Assembly: GCA_029569255.1 (NCBI GenBank)
Contig: JAKQUO010000061.1
Coordinates: 1-64,000, forward strand
Direction of reading: 5' to 3'
From: Acidobacteriota bacterium
GTDB taxonomy: Bacteria; Acidobacteriota; Aminicenantia; Aminicenantales; Saccharicenantaceae
Length of the DNA: 64,000 bases
The notes beneath the pieces were generated by a model, which had not been told where the DNA came from, did not search any database, and saw nothing but the letters and a program-made list of their open reading frames with translations. Of this stretch, positions 55,970 through 64,000 are shown one piece after another (positions within the stretch are counted from its first letter, which is position 1; each line of letters begins with the position of its first letter). Position numbers and translations under genes: made by a program.

Positions 55970-56707
55970 ATGACGTTCACGGTCAAAGACGCGCTCATCA
56001 AGCGCAGCCCCCTGCGGGTCCTCGAGAAGTCCATCTCCGGCGGCCTCGGCATGGGCAACCTCGGCGTCCTGGCCAGCCGCAAGGGCGTCGGCAAGACGGC
56101 CTGCCTGGTCCACATCGCGGCCGACAAGCTTCTCCAGGGGAAGCCCGTCATCCACGTCTCTTACGCCAGCCGCGTCGACCACATCATGACCTGGTACGAG
56201 GACATCTTCAGGGAGCTGGCCAAGGCGCCGAAGATGAGCGCGGCCCTGGACGAGTTCGACGAGCTCATCCGCAACCGGGTCATCATGAACTTCAGGCGGG
56301 AGGGGGCCCGGACGGAGCAGGTCCTGCGCTCCCTCGAGGCCATGATCGTCCACGCCGGCTTCCGGGCCGAGGCCGTCATCGTCGACGGGCTCGACTTCGC
56401 CCTGGCCGGGCCGGGCGAGCTGCGGCTGTTCAAGGACTTCGCCGGGCGCCTCGGCCTCGAGGTCTGGTTCAGCGCCTCGCTCAAGGGCGAGGAGCCGCTC
56501 TTCGACGAGCGAGGCGTCCCCCGCGAGCTCGAGCCCTGCCTCCCCGCGATCGACGTCCTCATCTCGCTCCAGCACCACGGCGACCACGTCCACTTCAACC
56601 TCGTCCAGGACCACGGCCGGCTGGCCCCCCGGGACCTCCGCCTCAGGCTCGACCCGACGACCCTGCTCATCGAGGAGGCCCGAGGCCCGGCCCGTCAAAC
56701 CCTTTGA
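55970..56707 (+). CDS. RecA/KaiC-like P-loop ATPase of unknown function
   Basis: A compact P-loop protein with Walker A GVLASRKGVGKTAC and a Walker B-like AVIVDGLDFAL segment; FSASLKGEEPLF recalls the sensor of RecA-fold ATPases. It is not a full KaiC: there is one domain and 245 aa. I use the ATG at 55970, which has GGAGGG seven bases upstream, although an ATG at 55952 overlaps the EF-G stop. Encoded just behind the translation factor, so a ribosome- or translation-related role is possible but unsupported. Confidence 0.72.
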   Translation: MTFTVKDALIKRSPLRVLEKSISGGLGMGNLGVLASRKGVGKTACLVHIAADKLLQGKPVIHVSYASRVDHIMTWYEDIFRELAKAPKMSAALDEFDELIRNRVIMNFRREGARTEQVLRSLEAMIVHAGFRAEAVIVDGLDFALAGPGELRLFKDFAGRLGLEVWFSASLKGEEPLFDERGVPRELEPCLPAIDVLISLQHHGDHVHFNLVQDHGRLAPRDLRLRLDPTTLLIEEARGPARQTL

Positions 56708-56732
56708 CTCGCCCCGGGCCGTGTGCTATATC
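56704..56732 (+). promoter_or_regulatory. Promoter of the HAD phosphatase gene
   Basis: TTGACT (56704-56709), 17 bp, TATATC (56727-56732). It starts over the stop codon of the ATPase gene. Confidence 0.55.
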
Positions 56733-56768
56733 TGGCTCTTCGCCGCGCCCGGCCCGCGGCCCCCGGAC

Positions 56769-57455
56769 ATGACGGCCCCGGCAGAACCTCGCATCGCTTT
56801 CCCGCCGGGGACCCGTGTGGCCGTCATCGACCTCGACGGCACCCTGCTCCAGGGGATGAACGCCGAGCGGATCTTCTACCTCCACCTCCTCGTCGCCGGC
56901 CATGTCAGCATCTTCCGGATGCTCGGCTTCCTCTTCTCGGTCCTGCGCGACGTCGTCCGCATCGGCTTCCGGCCGGCCATCGGCTCGAACGCCCGCCTCC
57001 TCCGGGGCCGGACCCCCGGCGAGGTGCGGCAGTGGGCCAACGCCTTCGGTCAGGCCTTCCTGCGCAAGGCCGTCCCGGACGACCTCCGTCACAAGATCCT
57101 GAGCCTCAAGCGGGAAGGGTGCCGCATCGTCCTTTTGTCCGGGTCGCTCCAGCTCCTGGTCGATCAGCTCAAGGAGCGCCTCGAGGCCGAGATCCTCATC
57201 GGGAACGACCTCGAAGTGGCCGAGGGCGTGCTCACCGGCCGGAAGACGGGCATCTTCCCCTACGGCCGGATGAAGCTCGACGCCCTGTTCCAGAGGATCG
57301 ACCCTGAAGGCGTCGACTGGGCCCGCTCCTGGGCCCTGGCCGACCGGTTCTCGGACCTGCCGGTCCTCGAGCTCGTCGGCCGCCCGGTCGCGGTCCACGC
57401 CGACCGCCGGCTCCGCCGGCTGGCCCGGGCGAAGGGCTGGGAGCTCATCGGCTGA
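56769..57455 (+). CDS. HAD-IB family phosphatase (SerB-like)
   Basis: HAD motif I VAVIDLDGTLLQG gives the nucleophile and acid/base aspartates (DxD); motif II is LLSGSLQLL; motif IV is LADRFSDLPVLELVG. The C-terminal VAVHADRRLRRLARAKGW is characteristic of the HAD-IB group that includes SerB-type and phospholipid-phosphate phosphatases. 228 aa from the ATG at 56769; a longer start is not supported. Substrate unknown. Confidence 0.82.
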   Translation: MTAPAEPRIAFPPGTRVAVIDLDGTLLQGMNAERIFYLHLLVAGHVSIFRMLGFLFSVLRDVVRIGFRPAIGSNARLLRGRTPGEVRQWANAFGQAFLRKAVPDDLRHKILSLKREGCRIVLLSGSLQLLVDQLKERLEAEILIGNDLEVAEGVLTGRKTGIFPYGRMKLDALFQRIDPEGVDWARSWALADRFSDLPVLELVGRPVAVHADRRLRRLARAKGWELIG

Positions 57456-57476
57456 GGGCGGCCGGGGCGCGGGCGT

Positions 57477-59138
57477 TCAGAAGAGATAGCTCAGCCCGGC
57501 CGAGGCGCGCGTGTCCCATCCGGCCGCCCGGACGTCGCCGATCTTTCCCCAGCGGCGGACGCCTTCCAGTCCGACCCAAAGGCGCAGCGGGGCGGAGCGC
57601 GGCTTCCAGCCGGCCTTGACCAGGCCGCGGAAGCGCGCGTCGCTGACGCCGACGTCGTTGGTGAGCTCGCTCTGGAACCGGTCCAGGCCCTCCCAGGAAT
57701 CCCAGGCGCCGGCGCTCACCAAGCCGCGGAGCCACAGGCCCCCGGCCTCGAGGTCGGCCCGAACCGAGGCGCTCCCCCCCAGGGCGTAGGCGTAGCCGAA
57801 GTAGCTCAGGGTCGTCTTCAGGCCCTCGATGGGATGGGCGGCCGAATAGGCGTTGAAGGCGAAGGCGTGCATCAGGGCGAAATCGAGGTAGGCGTCGGCG
57901 ACGACACGCAGCTTGAAGCCGCGGCCGAACCGCGTCCAGTCGAGGACCGGGCCGACGATATGGTTGATCGCGTATTTGTCCCGAAAATCCGTGGGGGTCT
58001 CAGGCAGGGGGTCGATGTGGACCTGGACCTTCCTCGAGTCGGCGAGGGACGGGCGCTTGCGCAGGTAGGACAGGGCCGAGCCGAACCCGACCGAAAAGAC
58101 GTCGCCCCGCCCGAGAGCGTCGATCCTCTGCCGGTACCAGGCCCGGCCGACGGTCCGGGCGAAGAGGTCGATCTCCTCGGCGAAGCCGTTCGACAGGCCG
58201 TCCTCGCCCGGGGGGCGCCGGCCGAAGGCCCCGGCGAAGGAGATCTCGGCCAGGGACGTCGTCCGGACCGTCCTCCGGAGCTCGCCCGGACGGCCGTATT
58301 CCGGGACGAGGATCATCTGGCCGTCGAAGCCGACGAGGCCGTCGTTCAACGTCCGCCGCCCCGTCTCGGCGGCCCGCCGCCACCCGACGCTCAGCGAGAA
58401 GGCGTGCCAGCCGGGAGGGGCATAGGCCTTCGAGGCCGGCTTCTTCCGGTCCAGCCAGTGGTTGAGCTCGTTGACCGGGTTGAGGAAACCCAGGGCCCTC
58501 AGGTGCGGCGCCTTCTGGTGACGGAGGTACTCGGTGATCTGGAACAGCGGCTCGCCGAGCTCGTAGGCGCCGAGAGAGGTGTTGAACATGTCGTTGACCG
58601 AGATGACCTCCCGCCACTCCGAGACGACCTCGTAGAAGAGGGACGCGACGGTCGAGGCGAGGAGCGATCCCTCCCAGGTCCAGTGGTTGGTCCGGGCGAG
58701 CTGATAGTAGACGACCCCGGCGAGGACGTGGGTCCAGTTGGTGACGAAATTGTTCGAGTCGAAGCGGATGGCCTCCCCCGTGAAGATGCGGCGGTACTGG
58801 TCGGCGCAGGTCAACTCGTACTGCCAGTCCTCGACCCAGCGGTGGTAATCGGCCCAATACCTGTAAGTGGAGTAGGTCGCGAGCAGGCTCAGTTGGACGA
58901 TGGCCCGGCGGGTCTTCCGGGGCGTCCCCTTCTCATCCGCGGCGGCGGCCGGGCCGGACCCGCCGCCCCCCTCCGGCCGGGCCAACGAGAACGCGGCGCT
59001 CCCGGCCCCGGAGGAGAGCCCCGGCCGGGCCGGGGCCAAGGAGAAGGACGGCCGCTCCCCGCCGGCCAGGGGCGCCGCGGCCAGGGCCGCGAGGAGAACC
59101 GCCGCCGCGGGGGCGTTCTTGCGGCGGGGACGCATCAT
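57477..59138 (-). CDS. DUF3943 outer-membrane-associated protein
   Basis: A signal peptide (about 1-27) precedes an Ala/Gly/Pro-rich region, then the DUF3943 domain with NNFVTNWTHVLAGVVYYQLAR, SLFYEVVSEWREVISVND and GEPLFQITEYLRHQ, followed by a beta-rich C-terminal half ending in aromatic Phe (SYLF). The family is secreted and of unknown function; the membrane-like middle and barrel-like end fit an outer-membrane role. The start could be either of two adjacent ATGs at 59138 and 59135. 553 aa. Confidence 0.72.
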   Translation of the reverse strand: MMRPRRKNAPAAAVLLAALAAAPLAGGERPSFSLAPARPGLSSGAGSAAFSLARPEGGGGSGPAAAADEKGTPRKTRRAIVQLSLLATYSTYRYWADYHRWVEDWQYELTCADQYRRIFTGEAIRFDSNNFVTNWTHVLAGVVYYQLARTNHWTWEGSLLASTVASLFYEVVSEWREVISVNDMFNTSLGAYELGEPLFQITEYLRHQKAPHLRALGFLNPVNELNHWLDRKKPASKAYAPPGWHAFSLSVGWRRAAETGRRTLNDGLVGFDGQMILVPEYGRPGELRRTVRTTSLAEISFAGAFGRRPPGEDGLSNGFAEEIDLFARTVGRAWYRQRIDALGRGDVFSVGFGSALSYLRKRPSLADSRKVQVHIDPLPETPTDFRDKYAINHIVGPVLDWTRFGRGFKLRVVADAYLDFALMHAFAFNAYSAAHPIEGLKTTLSYFGYAYALGGSASVRADLEAGGLWLRGLVSAGAWDSWEGLDRFQSELTNDVGVSDARFRGLVKAGWKPRSAPLRLWVGLEGVRRWGKIGDVRAAGWDTRASAGLSYLF

Positions 59139-59149
59139 GTTGTCGCGCT

Positions 59150-59201
59150 TTGCTTTTCCCTGGAGAGGGAATAAAATAGGCCATTCGCCGCGGAGAGTCA
59201 A
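59150..59201. promoter_or_regulatory. Bidirectional promoter between the DUF3943 gene and the UPF0104 gene
   Basis: Plus-strand -35 TTGCTT (59150-59155), 16 bp, -10 TAAAAT (59172-59177). Minus-strand -35 TTGACT (59201-59196), 17 bp, -10 TATTTT (59178-59173). The two -10 boxes occupy the same bases, so transcription to either side probably competes. Confidence 0.6.
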
Positions 59202-59202
59202 G

Positions 59203-60282
59203 ATGAGATTCCGCTGGACGCCGCAGCCCGGCGTCGAGGGGCCGCCGCCGACGCGCGGGGCCAAGGTCCGGACGCTCGTCATCCGGATCGTCGGCTACGC
59301 CGGCTTCGGCCTGTTCGTCTACCTCGTCGTCAGGACCGGCCCCGAGGAGATCCTGAGGGCCATCGGACGGCTGAGCCTCGGGGAGATCGCCGCCCTCATG
59401 GCCCTGCGCTTCCTCTACTGGCTCGTCCGGGCCGTCAACTGGCGGGCCCTGCTCGCCGCCTCCGGCGAGCGGCCCCCGTTCGGCCACATCCTGGGGGCCC
59501 GGATCGCCGGCTACGCCGTGAGCTACCTGACCCCGGCCGGCAACATCGGCGGCGAGACCGTGCGCATCTTCTGCCTCGACCGCGTCGGCCGCAACAAGGC
59601 CCTGGCCACGGTCGTCGTCGACAAGACGATCGAGTTCCTGGCCGGCCTGTCGACGGTCGCCCTGGCGGTCGTCTTCCTCATCACCGGGTTCGCCCTGCCC
59701 GAGCGGCAGAAGATCGGGCTCTTCGCGGCCATCGCCGGCCTCCTGCTCGTGCTCGCCTTCCTCATCCTCAAGCAGAGGCAAGGCCTCTTCGCCTGGGCCC
59801 TGGACACCCTGAAGAAGATCAAGATCCGCATCCCCTTCTTCGAGAACCGGCGGGACAAGATCCTCGAGACCGACGCCCACATCGCCGACTTCTACCGGAA
59901 GAACCCCCGCCTCTTCCTGGCCCTGTTCGCGTCCTATTTCGCCCAGGCCTGGCTGTGGGCCCTGGAGATCTACCTGACCTTCCGCTTCCTCGGCGGCTCG
60001 ACGCCGGCCTTCGTCAAGTGCTTTCTCATCGTCACCCTGGGCTCGTTCTACTCCTTCCTGCCGGTGCCCGGCTCGATGGGGGTCTACGAGCTGACCTACG
60101 TTTCTCTATTCGCCCTGCTCCGCATCGAGATGTCGGCCGGGATGGCCGTCATCCTGATCCGGCGGGTGGTGGGCCTGGTCTGGGCGGGGATCGGGATCGT
60201 GCCGCTGGTCAGGAAGAGGTCGGCCCGGCCGGCGAACGGGCCGGGGCCGCCGCCGGCTCCCGGCCTTGCCGCAGGAAGCTGA
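59203..60282 (+). CDS. UPF0104/lysylphosphatidylglycerol synthase transmembrane-region family protein
   Basis: About eight membrane helices with the family motifs: LRFLYWLVRAVNWRALL, YAVSYLTPAGNIGGETVRIF (Gly/Pro-rich loop) and FLPVPGSMGVYELTYV. The flippase-like half of MprF and the AglD-type proteins belong here; a lipid flipping role is likely but the lipid is unknown. 359 aa, ATG at 59203. The last 74 bases overlap the convergent CDP-alcohol transferase gene, and the low-complexity C-terminal tail (Pro/Ala/Gly) lies in the overlap. Confidence 0.82.
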   Translation: MRFRWTPQPGVEGPPPTRGAKVRTLVIRIVGYAGFGLFVYLVVRTGPEEILRAIGRLSLGEIAALMALRFLYWLVRAVNWRALLAASGERPPFGHILGARIAGYAVSYLTPAGNIGGETVRIFCLDRVGRNKALATVVVDKTIEFLAGLSTVALAVVFLITGFALPERQKIGLFAAIAGLLLVLAFLILKQRQGLFAWALDTLKKIKIRIPFFENRRDKILETDAHIADFYRKNPRLFLALFASYFAQAWLWALEIYLTFRFLGGSTPAFVKCFLIVTLGSFYSFLPVPGSMGVYELTYVSLFALLRIEMSAGMAVILIRRVVGLVWAGIGIVPLVRKRSARPANGPGPPPAPGLAAGS

Positions 60283-60937
60283 CCAGCTTGATGACCGTCC
60301 CCGCGGCGGCCATCAGGCCGACCCCGATGAGGACCCCGGCCGGCCAGCCCGCCAGGGAGAAGACCAGGATGAAGAAGACAGCCAGGTTCTTGGCCTCCGC
60401 GCCTTCCCCGTTGGCCGAGTTCCCGGCGTATACGTTGGCCAGGTAATACAGGGACACCTGGAGGAAGTACAGGCCAATCGTCATCAGGCCGAGCATCAGG
60501 ATGCGGGGGTCGAGCGAAGCCCTGTAGACCCCGAAGGTGATGCCCGCCAGGACGGCGAAATCGGCGATCCGGTCGAGGAAAAGGTCGAGGAAGGCGCCGT
60601 AGCGGCTGGTCATGTCCTTGGCCCGGGCCAGCATGCCGTCGGCGTTGTCGAAGACGGTCGAGAGCATGGCCAGGGCGCCGCCGGCGGCGTAACAGACGGG
60701 CCGGCCCATCAGATAGACCGCTCCGGCGGCCAGGGCCAGGAAGAAGGAGGCCAGGGTCAGGTGGTTCGGCGTCACCCCGGTCCTGTACACGGCCCGGACG
60801 ATGAGCGAGGCGCAGGGGCGGACGAAGAAGCGGTCGATGGGGAAATACTTGTGGAGGAAGGGATAAGATCTGACGTTCTTGAGGGATTTCCGGTAATCGA
60901 AGCGCTCGGGCGGGGAAGGCATATCGGCATCAGCCAT
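60209..60937 (-). CDS. CDP-alcohol phosphatidyltransferase family protein
   Basis: The motif DNADGMLARAKDMTSRYGAF followed by LDLFLD gives the complete D-x2-DG-x2-AR-x8-G-x3-D-x3-D signature of enzymes that join CDP-activated lipids or alcohols. Several hydrophobic helices follow. 242 aa. Start ATG at 60937; the 18 codons upstream are unlikely. The acceptor alcohol is unknown; with the neighbouring UPF0104 protein it suggests a phospholipid-headgroup or polyprenol step. Confidence 0.85.
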   Translation of the reverse strand: MADADMPSPPERFDYRKSLKNVRSYPFLHKYFPIDRFFVRPCASLIVRAVYRTGVTPNHLTLASFFLALAAGAVYLMGRPVCYAAGGALAMLSTVFDNADGMLARAKDMTSRYGAFLDLFLDRIADFAVLAGITFGVYRASLDPRILMLGLMTIGLYFLQVSLYYLANVYAGNSANGEGAEAKNLAVFFILVFSLAGWPAGVLIGVGLMAAAGTVIKLVSFLRQGREPAAAPARSPAGPTSS

Positions 60938-61148
60938 TTGGCATTTTATAACCCACTCGCCCCCGTCCGTCAAGAGCCCGGGATGGTCCAAGACAGCGGG
61001 TTGACGGCCTGTCAGGCCTTCGCGGACATGGGCCCGTCTTCCATTCCCCTCCCCCAGGCGCCGTTGTTGTTACTCCCCGCTCCATTCGGCCGCCAGGCGC
61101 CTTGACCGTTTGACGATCGGAGGCGATACCTCCGGGCCCTGTCCGATG

Positions 61149-61157
61149 TGGTATAAT
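61149..61157 (+). promoter_or_regulatory. Extended -10 promoter of the secreted-protein gene
   Basis: TGGTATAAT, a TGn extended -10 with a perfect TATAAT (61152-61157); no -35 at the right distance. Same layout as in front of the GNAT gene at 38.8 kb. Confidence 0.6.
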
Positions 61158-61177
61158 CCCTCCAAAGGAAGGAAAGC

Positions 61178-62065
61178 GTGAGGAAGCGGGGTTTGCTCCT
61201 GGTCGCCGCCATGGCAGCGCAGGCAGCGCCGCTCCTCTGCCAGTCCGCGGCCCGATCCCAGGACAAGGTCGTCCTCCGCTTCGGCCCGGCCGAGGGGACC
61301 CGGCTGACCTACAGCCTCTCGAGCGTCGTCAACGTCGACGGCAAGAGCTTCCTCGGCAAGGACCTGGCCCTCAACGCCGACTCCCGGGGCGAGGTCCGGC
61401 TCCTGGCCAAGCCGTCGGCCCGCGACACCGTCCGGGCCGACCTGACGACCCCGGGCATCGACGTCAACATCCGCCTGCCCGAGCGCGTCCAGTCCCTGAA
61501 GCTCGGCACGGCCGACGGGCGGGCCCTGGAGGTCGTTTTCAACCGCACCGGCCGGGTCGAGTCCATCCGCAATCCCGAGGCGGTCGGGTCCGGCAACCCC
61601 TTCAACGTCTCCATCCCCCAGCTGCTCCGGGACTACTTCCCCACCTTCCCGGCCGGCCCCGTCGGCCGGGGCGATTCCTGGATGGAGAACCGCCGCTTGA
61701 CCATCCCCTTCCAGCAGATCGACCTCCAGGTCGACCTGGCCATCACCTACACGCTCGACGACCTGCTGCCCGCCGACGACGGCCCGCTGGCCGTCATTTC
61801 CGCTGTTTACAAGGTCGCGGTGTCCGGGTCCAGGGACCTGGGCGACGCCCGGGGGGTCTTCGAGGGCGAGGGCGCGGGGGCCGGCTCTCTCCAGGTCCAC
61901 GTCGACCAAGGCTGGTTCTCCGAATACCGGGTCGACTTCAAGACCGACGCCGCCTTCGTCATGAAGAAGGGGCAGGACCGGCTGGTCGAGTTCCCCTTCT
62001 CCTTCGCGGCCTTCGCCGAGATCGTCCTGCTCCACGCCCAAGCCCCCGATCCCGTCATCCGCTGA
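61178..62065 (+). CDS. Secreted protein of unknown function
   Basis: I do not recognise a family. A signal sequence (about 1-27) is followed by a beta-rich domain: LRFGPAEGTRLTYSLSSVVN, then GEVRLLAKPSARDTVRADL and IRNPEAVG-like repeats of two-to-three strand units, ending near PVIR. 295 aa, no cysteines in the mature part apart from the N-terminal region, no membrane helix. The start is a GTG at 61178 with AAGGAAGG upstream. Confidence 0.7.
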   Translation: MRKRGLLLVAAMAAQAAPLLCQSAARSQDKVVLRFGPAEGTRLTYSLSSVVNVDGKSFLGKDLALNADSRGEVRLLAKPSARDTVRADLTTPGIDVNIRLPERVQSLKLGTADGRALEVVFNRTGRVESIRNPEAVGSGNPFNVSIPQLLRDYFPTFPAGPVGRGDSWMENRRLTIPFQQIDLQVDLAITYTLDDLLPADDGPLAVISAVYKVAVSGSRDLGDARGVFEGEGAGAGSLQVHVDQGWFSEYRVDFKTDAAFVMKKGQDRLVEFPFSFAAFAEIVLLHAQAPDPVIR

Positions 62066-62113
62066 CGAGACCTGGTTTTTTGTCTTTCCCCTTGAAAAAC
62101 CCGCCGGCCCGGT

Positions 62114-64000
62114 TCAGGAGCGGCCGACCGGGACCCATCGCTCGAGCGCGGTGAAGTAGAGCCCCGACTCCTTGACCTTCTCCCCCGTGACCTTCTCCCA
62201 GAACCGCGTGTAGAGCCTGACCTGGGGAGCGTAGTGCTCGACCAGGCGGCCGAGGGCCTTGTCCCTCTCCGCCTCGGGGGCGCCGGCAAGGGCGGCGGGC
62301 AGACGGTCGGTCTTGTAGTCGGCGATGACCCAGCCGTCGCCTTCGAAGAAAACGAGGTCGATCGCGCCGGTGAGATAGACCGGCGCCCCGGGGGCCGGGA
62401 CGACCGGCCTCCCCCCCGCGAAGGGGACCGCCCCGGCGCGCGGGGCCAAGTCCTCGTACCCGGCCTGGCCGGGTTCCACCCGGACCGCGAAGGGCACTTC
62501 GAACAGGCGCCTTTCGGCCGCCGCGGCCCTCCGCCAGAAGGCCGAGCGGACGATCCCGGCGACGTGGCCGGCCAAGGCCGGCGCCTCCGTCGGGCTCCTC
62601 CCGGCCGTGACGAGGATGTCCCGGGCCATGCGGCCAAGCGCTTCCTCTCCGGCCCCGTCCGCACGTCGCGGCCGTCCCGCCTCCGGCCCGGCCTCCCCGA
62701 GGGCTTTCAGCATGGCATGGACCTCGGCGCCGAAGCGGCCGAGCCCTCCCTTGGCCCATTCGGGCAGATCCCGGTCCCGCCGGGCCACGGAGGTGACGCT
62801 CTCATGGAGCTCGCCGGCCGTCGCGGCCCGGGCCATCTTCCGCTGCAGCGCGACCCGGGCCTTCAGCGCCTCGCCGGGCTGGACGATCGCCGGTTTCCGC
62901 CGGCGCGCCCCTTTCGTCGTCCCCGGCGCCGGTCCGGGAGGCGCCCCCTCCGCGAGCTCGGGCAGGCCTTCCAAGCCCGCCTCGAGCGGCCCCCAGGCCT
63001 TCCTCGCGCCCAGGTCGCCGGCATAGGCGCTGATCACCAGGAGGTTGCGCGGCCTGGTGGCCGCGACATACATCAGCCTGTTCTCCTCGGCCTCCTCGTA
63101 GGCTTTCTCCTCGGCCGCGCATTCTTCCCACCCCGGGGACTGGGAGATCGTCCGCGTGGACGGCCCGAACGGCTTGGCGAAGCGGAAATGACCTTGCGGC
63201 GGTCCCTCCTTGCGGACGACGTGCCGCTCCGGCTCGAAGTCCCTGACGCCGACCGGATTGGCCAGCCAGACGACCGGGGCTTCGAGCCCCTTGGCCTTGT
63301 GCAGGTTCATCAGGCGGACGGCGTTGCGGCGGCCCGGCGTGAGGCTCATCTCCTCGACCGGCTGGGCGCCGACCCATTCGCCCATGAACGCGACCGCGGC
63401 GGCGAACGAGGTCATGTCCTCGCTTTCGCGGCCGCGCAGGACCTCGACGAGCTTGAGGACGTTGCCGGTCCGGCTGCTGCCCATCTCGGCCGTCGCCAGG
63501 TGGTTGAGCAGGCCCGACCGCTGCAGGACCGCTTCCAGGGCCGCCGAGGGCGGGAGCGTCCCGACGAGCTCGCGCCATCCGGCCAGGACGCCGAACGCCT
63601 TTCTCACCCGCTCCAGGCCCTCCTTCCGGGAGGCCGGATCGGCGTAGCGGAAGCTCCCGCCGGCCGCCCGGTGCTCGACGAGCTCCTGGTCGCTCAGGCC
63701 GAAGAAGAGCCCGCGCAGGACGGCCACCGCGGCCACCGGGTCGTCGGGGTCGTCGAGGGCGCGCATGAGGTTCAGGACCTCGCCGATCTCCGGGCTGGCG
63801 GAGAAGGCGTCGCTGCCGGAGATCTCGTAGGGGATCTTCCGCTCTTCGAGCCTCCGGGCGTAGTCGCTCATGCGGTCCTTGTAGCGGAACAGGACCAAGA
63901 AATCGCCCGGCTCGGCCGGCCTCGTCCGGCCCGGGCCGTCGTCGAGAGCGAGCTTGGTTTCGAGGGCCCAGGCGATGAAATCCGCGACCCGGCGCGAATC
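62114..64000 (-). CDS. AddA-like UvrD helicase/nuclease, C-terminal part (continues past the window edge)
   Basis: Open through the right edge: reading from base 64000 gives DSRRVADFIAWALETKLALD before the region treated as a TTG start. Present are the superfamily 1 helicase motifs of the C-terminal half (LMNLHKAKGLEAPVVWLA; RLMYVAATRPRNLLVI) and a PD-(D/E)XK nuclease with GAIDLVFFEGDGWVIADYKTD. This is the AddA/RecB arrangement for end resection in recombination. The Walker A domain lies beyond the window. The last ~40 codons look complete, ending VPVGRS. Confidence 0.88.
   Translation of the reverse strand, partial: DSRRVADFIAWALETKLALDDGPGRTRPAEPGDFLVLFRYKDRMSDYARRLEERKIPYEISGSDAFSASPEIGEVLNLMRALDDPDDPVAAVAVLRGLFFGLSDQELVEHRAAGGSFRYADPASRKEGLERVRKAFGVLAGWRELVGTLPPSAALEAVLQRSGLLNHLATAEMGSSRTGNVLKLVEVLRGRESEDMTSFAAAVAFMGEWVGAQPVEEMSLTPGRRNAVRLMNLHKAKGLEAPVVWLANPVGVRDFEPERHVVRKEGPPQGHFRFAKPFGPSTRTISQSPGWEECAAEEKAYEEAEENRLMYVAATRPRNLLVISAYAGDLGARKAWGPLEAGLEGLPELAEGAPPGPAPGTTKGARRRKPAIVQPGEALKARVALQRKMARAATAGELHESVTSVARRDRDLPEWAKGGLGRFGAEVHAMLKALGEAGPEAGRPRRADGAGEEALGRMARDILVTAGRSPTEAPALAGHVAGIVRSAFWRRAAAAERRLFEVPFAVRVEPGQAGYEDLAPRAGAVPFAGGRPVVPAPGAPVYLTGAIDLVFFEGDGWVIADYKTDRLPAALAGAPEAERDKALGRLVEHYAPQVRLYTRFWEKVTGEKVKESGLYFTALERWVPVGRS

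Overview
The window is GC-rich bacterial DNA from a Gram-negative, probably anaerobic fermenter. Outer-membrane genes (an Omp85 protein, a TamB-like protein, a FadL-type barrel, DUF481 and DUF3943 barrels) show a diderm envelope. AckA/Pta and Buk/Ptb give two routes to ATP from acyl-CoA. The mixture of secreted GerW-like, VPS10/sortilin-like and S9 peptidase genes suggests to me the Acidobacteriota/Candidatus Aminicenantes neighbourhood. That assignment is inference: no rRNA is present to test it.

Layout. 1-137: left end of an IS200/IS605-family element with the start of tnpA, abutting priA. 138-6950 (minus): one apparent operon, YdcH-like small protein, Asd-like paralogue, yicC, gmk, coaBC, udg, priA. 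7163-7235: tRNA-Phe. 7269-11767: FadL-like barrel, clpB and a divergent small acidic protein. 11761-15028: mutS and pgsA from a shared divergent promoter region. 15011-26661 (minus): a nine-gene chain hslV, hslU, lipoprotein, FAH hydrolase, transaldolase-like aldolase, tamB-like, tamA-like, SurA-like, fabD; seven of the eight junctions are coding overlaps. 26838-30342 (plus): nucleotidyltransferase, then a membrane Ser/Thr kinase overlapping a low-molecular-weight phosphatase. 30350-33898: AI-2E-type permease, ackA, divergent pta. 33929-37517: a visibly AT-richer accessory patch with an orphan membrane protein and a Cys-rich secreted peptide gene followed by a beta-propeller gene. 37518-40900: DUF2156/GNAT pair and buk-ptb. 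41061-50816 (plus): two secreted GerW-like proteins, VPS10-like protein, S9 peptidase, MFS sugar porter, ROK kinase, DUF481 barrel. 51098-53704 (plus): rubredoxin-FTR fusion, CPHC thioredoxin-like protein, larE, mnmA. 53865-57455 (plus): mitochondrial-EF-G1-type factor, RecA-like ATPase, HAD phosphatase. 57477-62065: DUF3943 protein, UPF0104 membrane protein, CDP-alcohol phosphatidyltransferase, secreted unknown. 62114-64000 (minus): an AddA-like helicase-nuclease running off the window.

Promoters are easy to read because most intergenic stretches carry TTGACA/TATAAT-like pairs spaced 16-18 bp, so the operon structure can be argued from sequence. Several initiation sites lie within about 10 bp of the predicted transcription start (mutS, pgsA, the GNAT gene), suggesting leaderless or near-leaderless mRNAs.

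Most notable points: (i) the redox/sulfur operon at 51-53.7 kb with an MnmA lacking its usual second active-site cysteine; (ii) the secreted Cys-rich peptide plus beta-propeller pair in the AT-rich patch; (iii) a PriA whose Walker A and B motifs are degenerate; (iv) an Asd paralogue without the catalytic cysteine; (v) operator-like palindromes placed exactly on the promoters of the kinase gene and the DUF481 gene; (vi) a bidirectional promoter with a shared -10 at 59.17 kb. No CRISPR array, rRNA or obvious prophage was seen.
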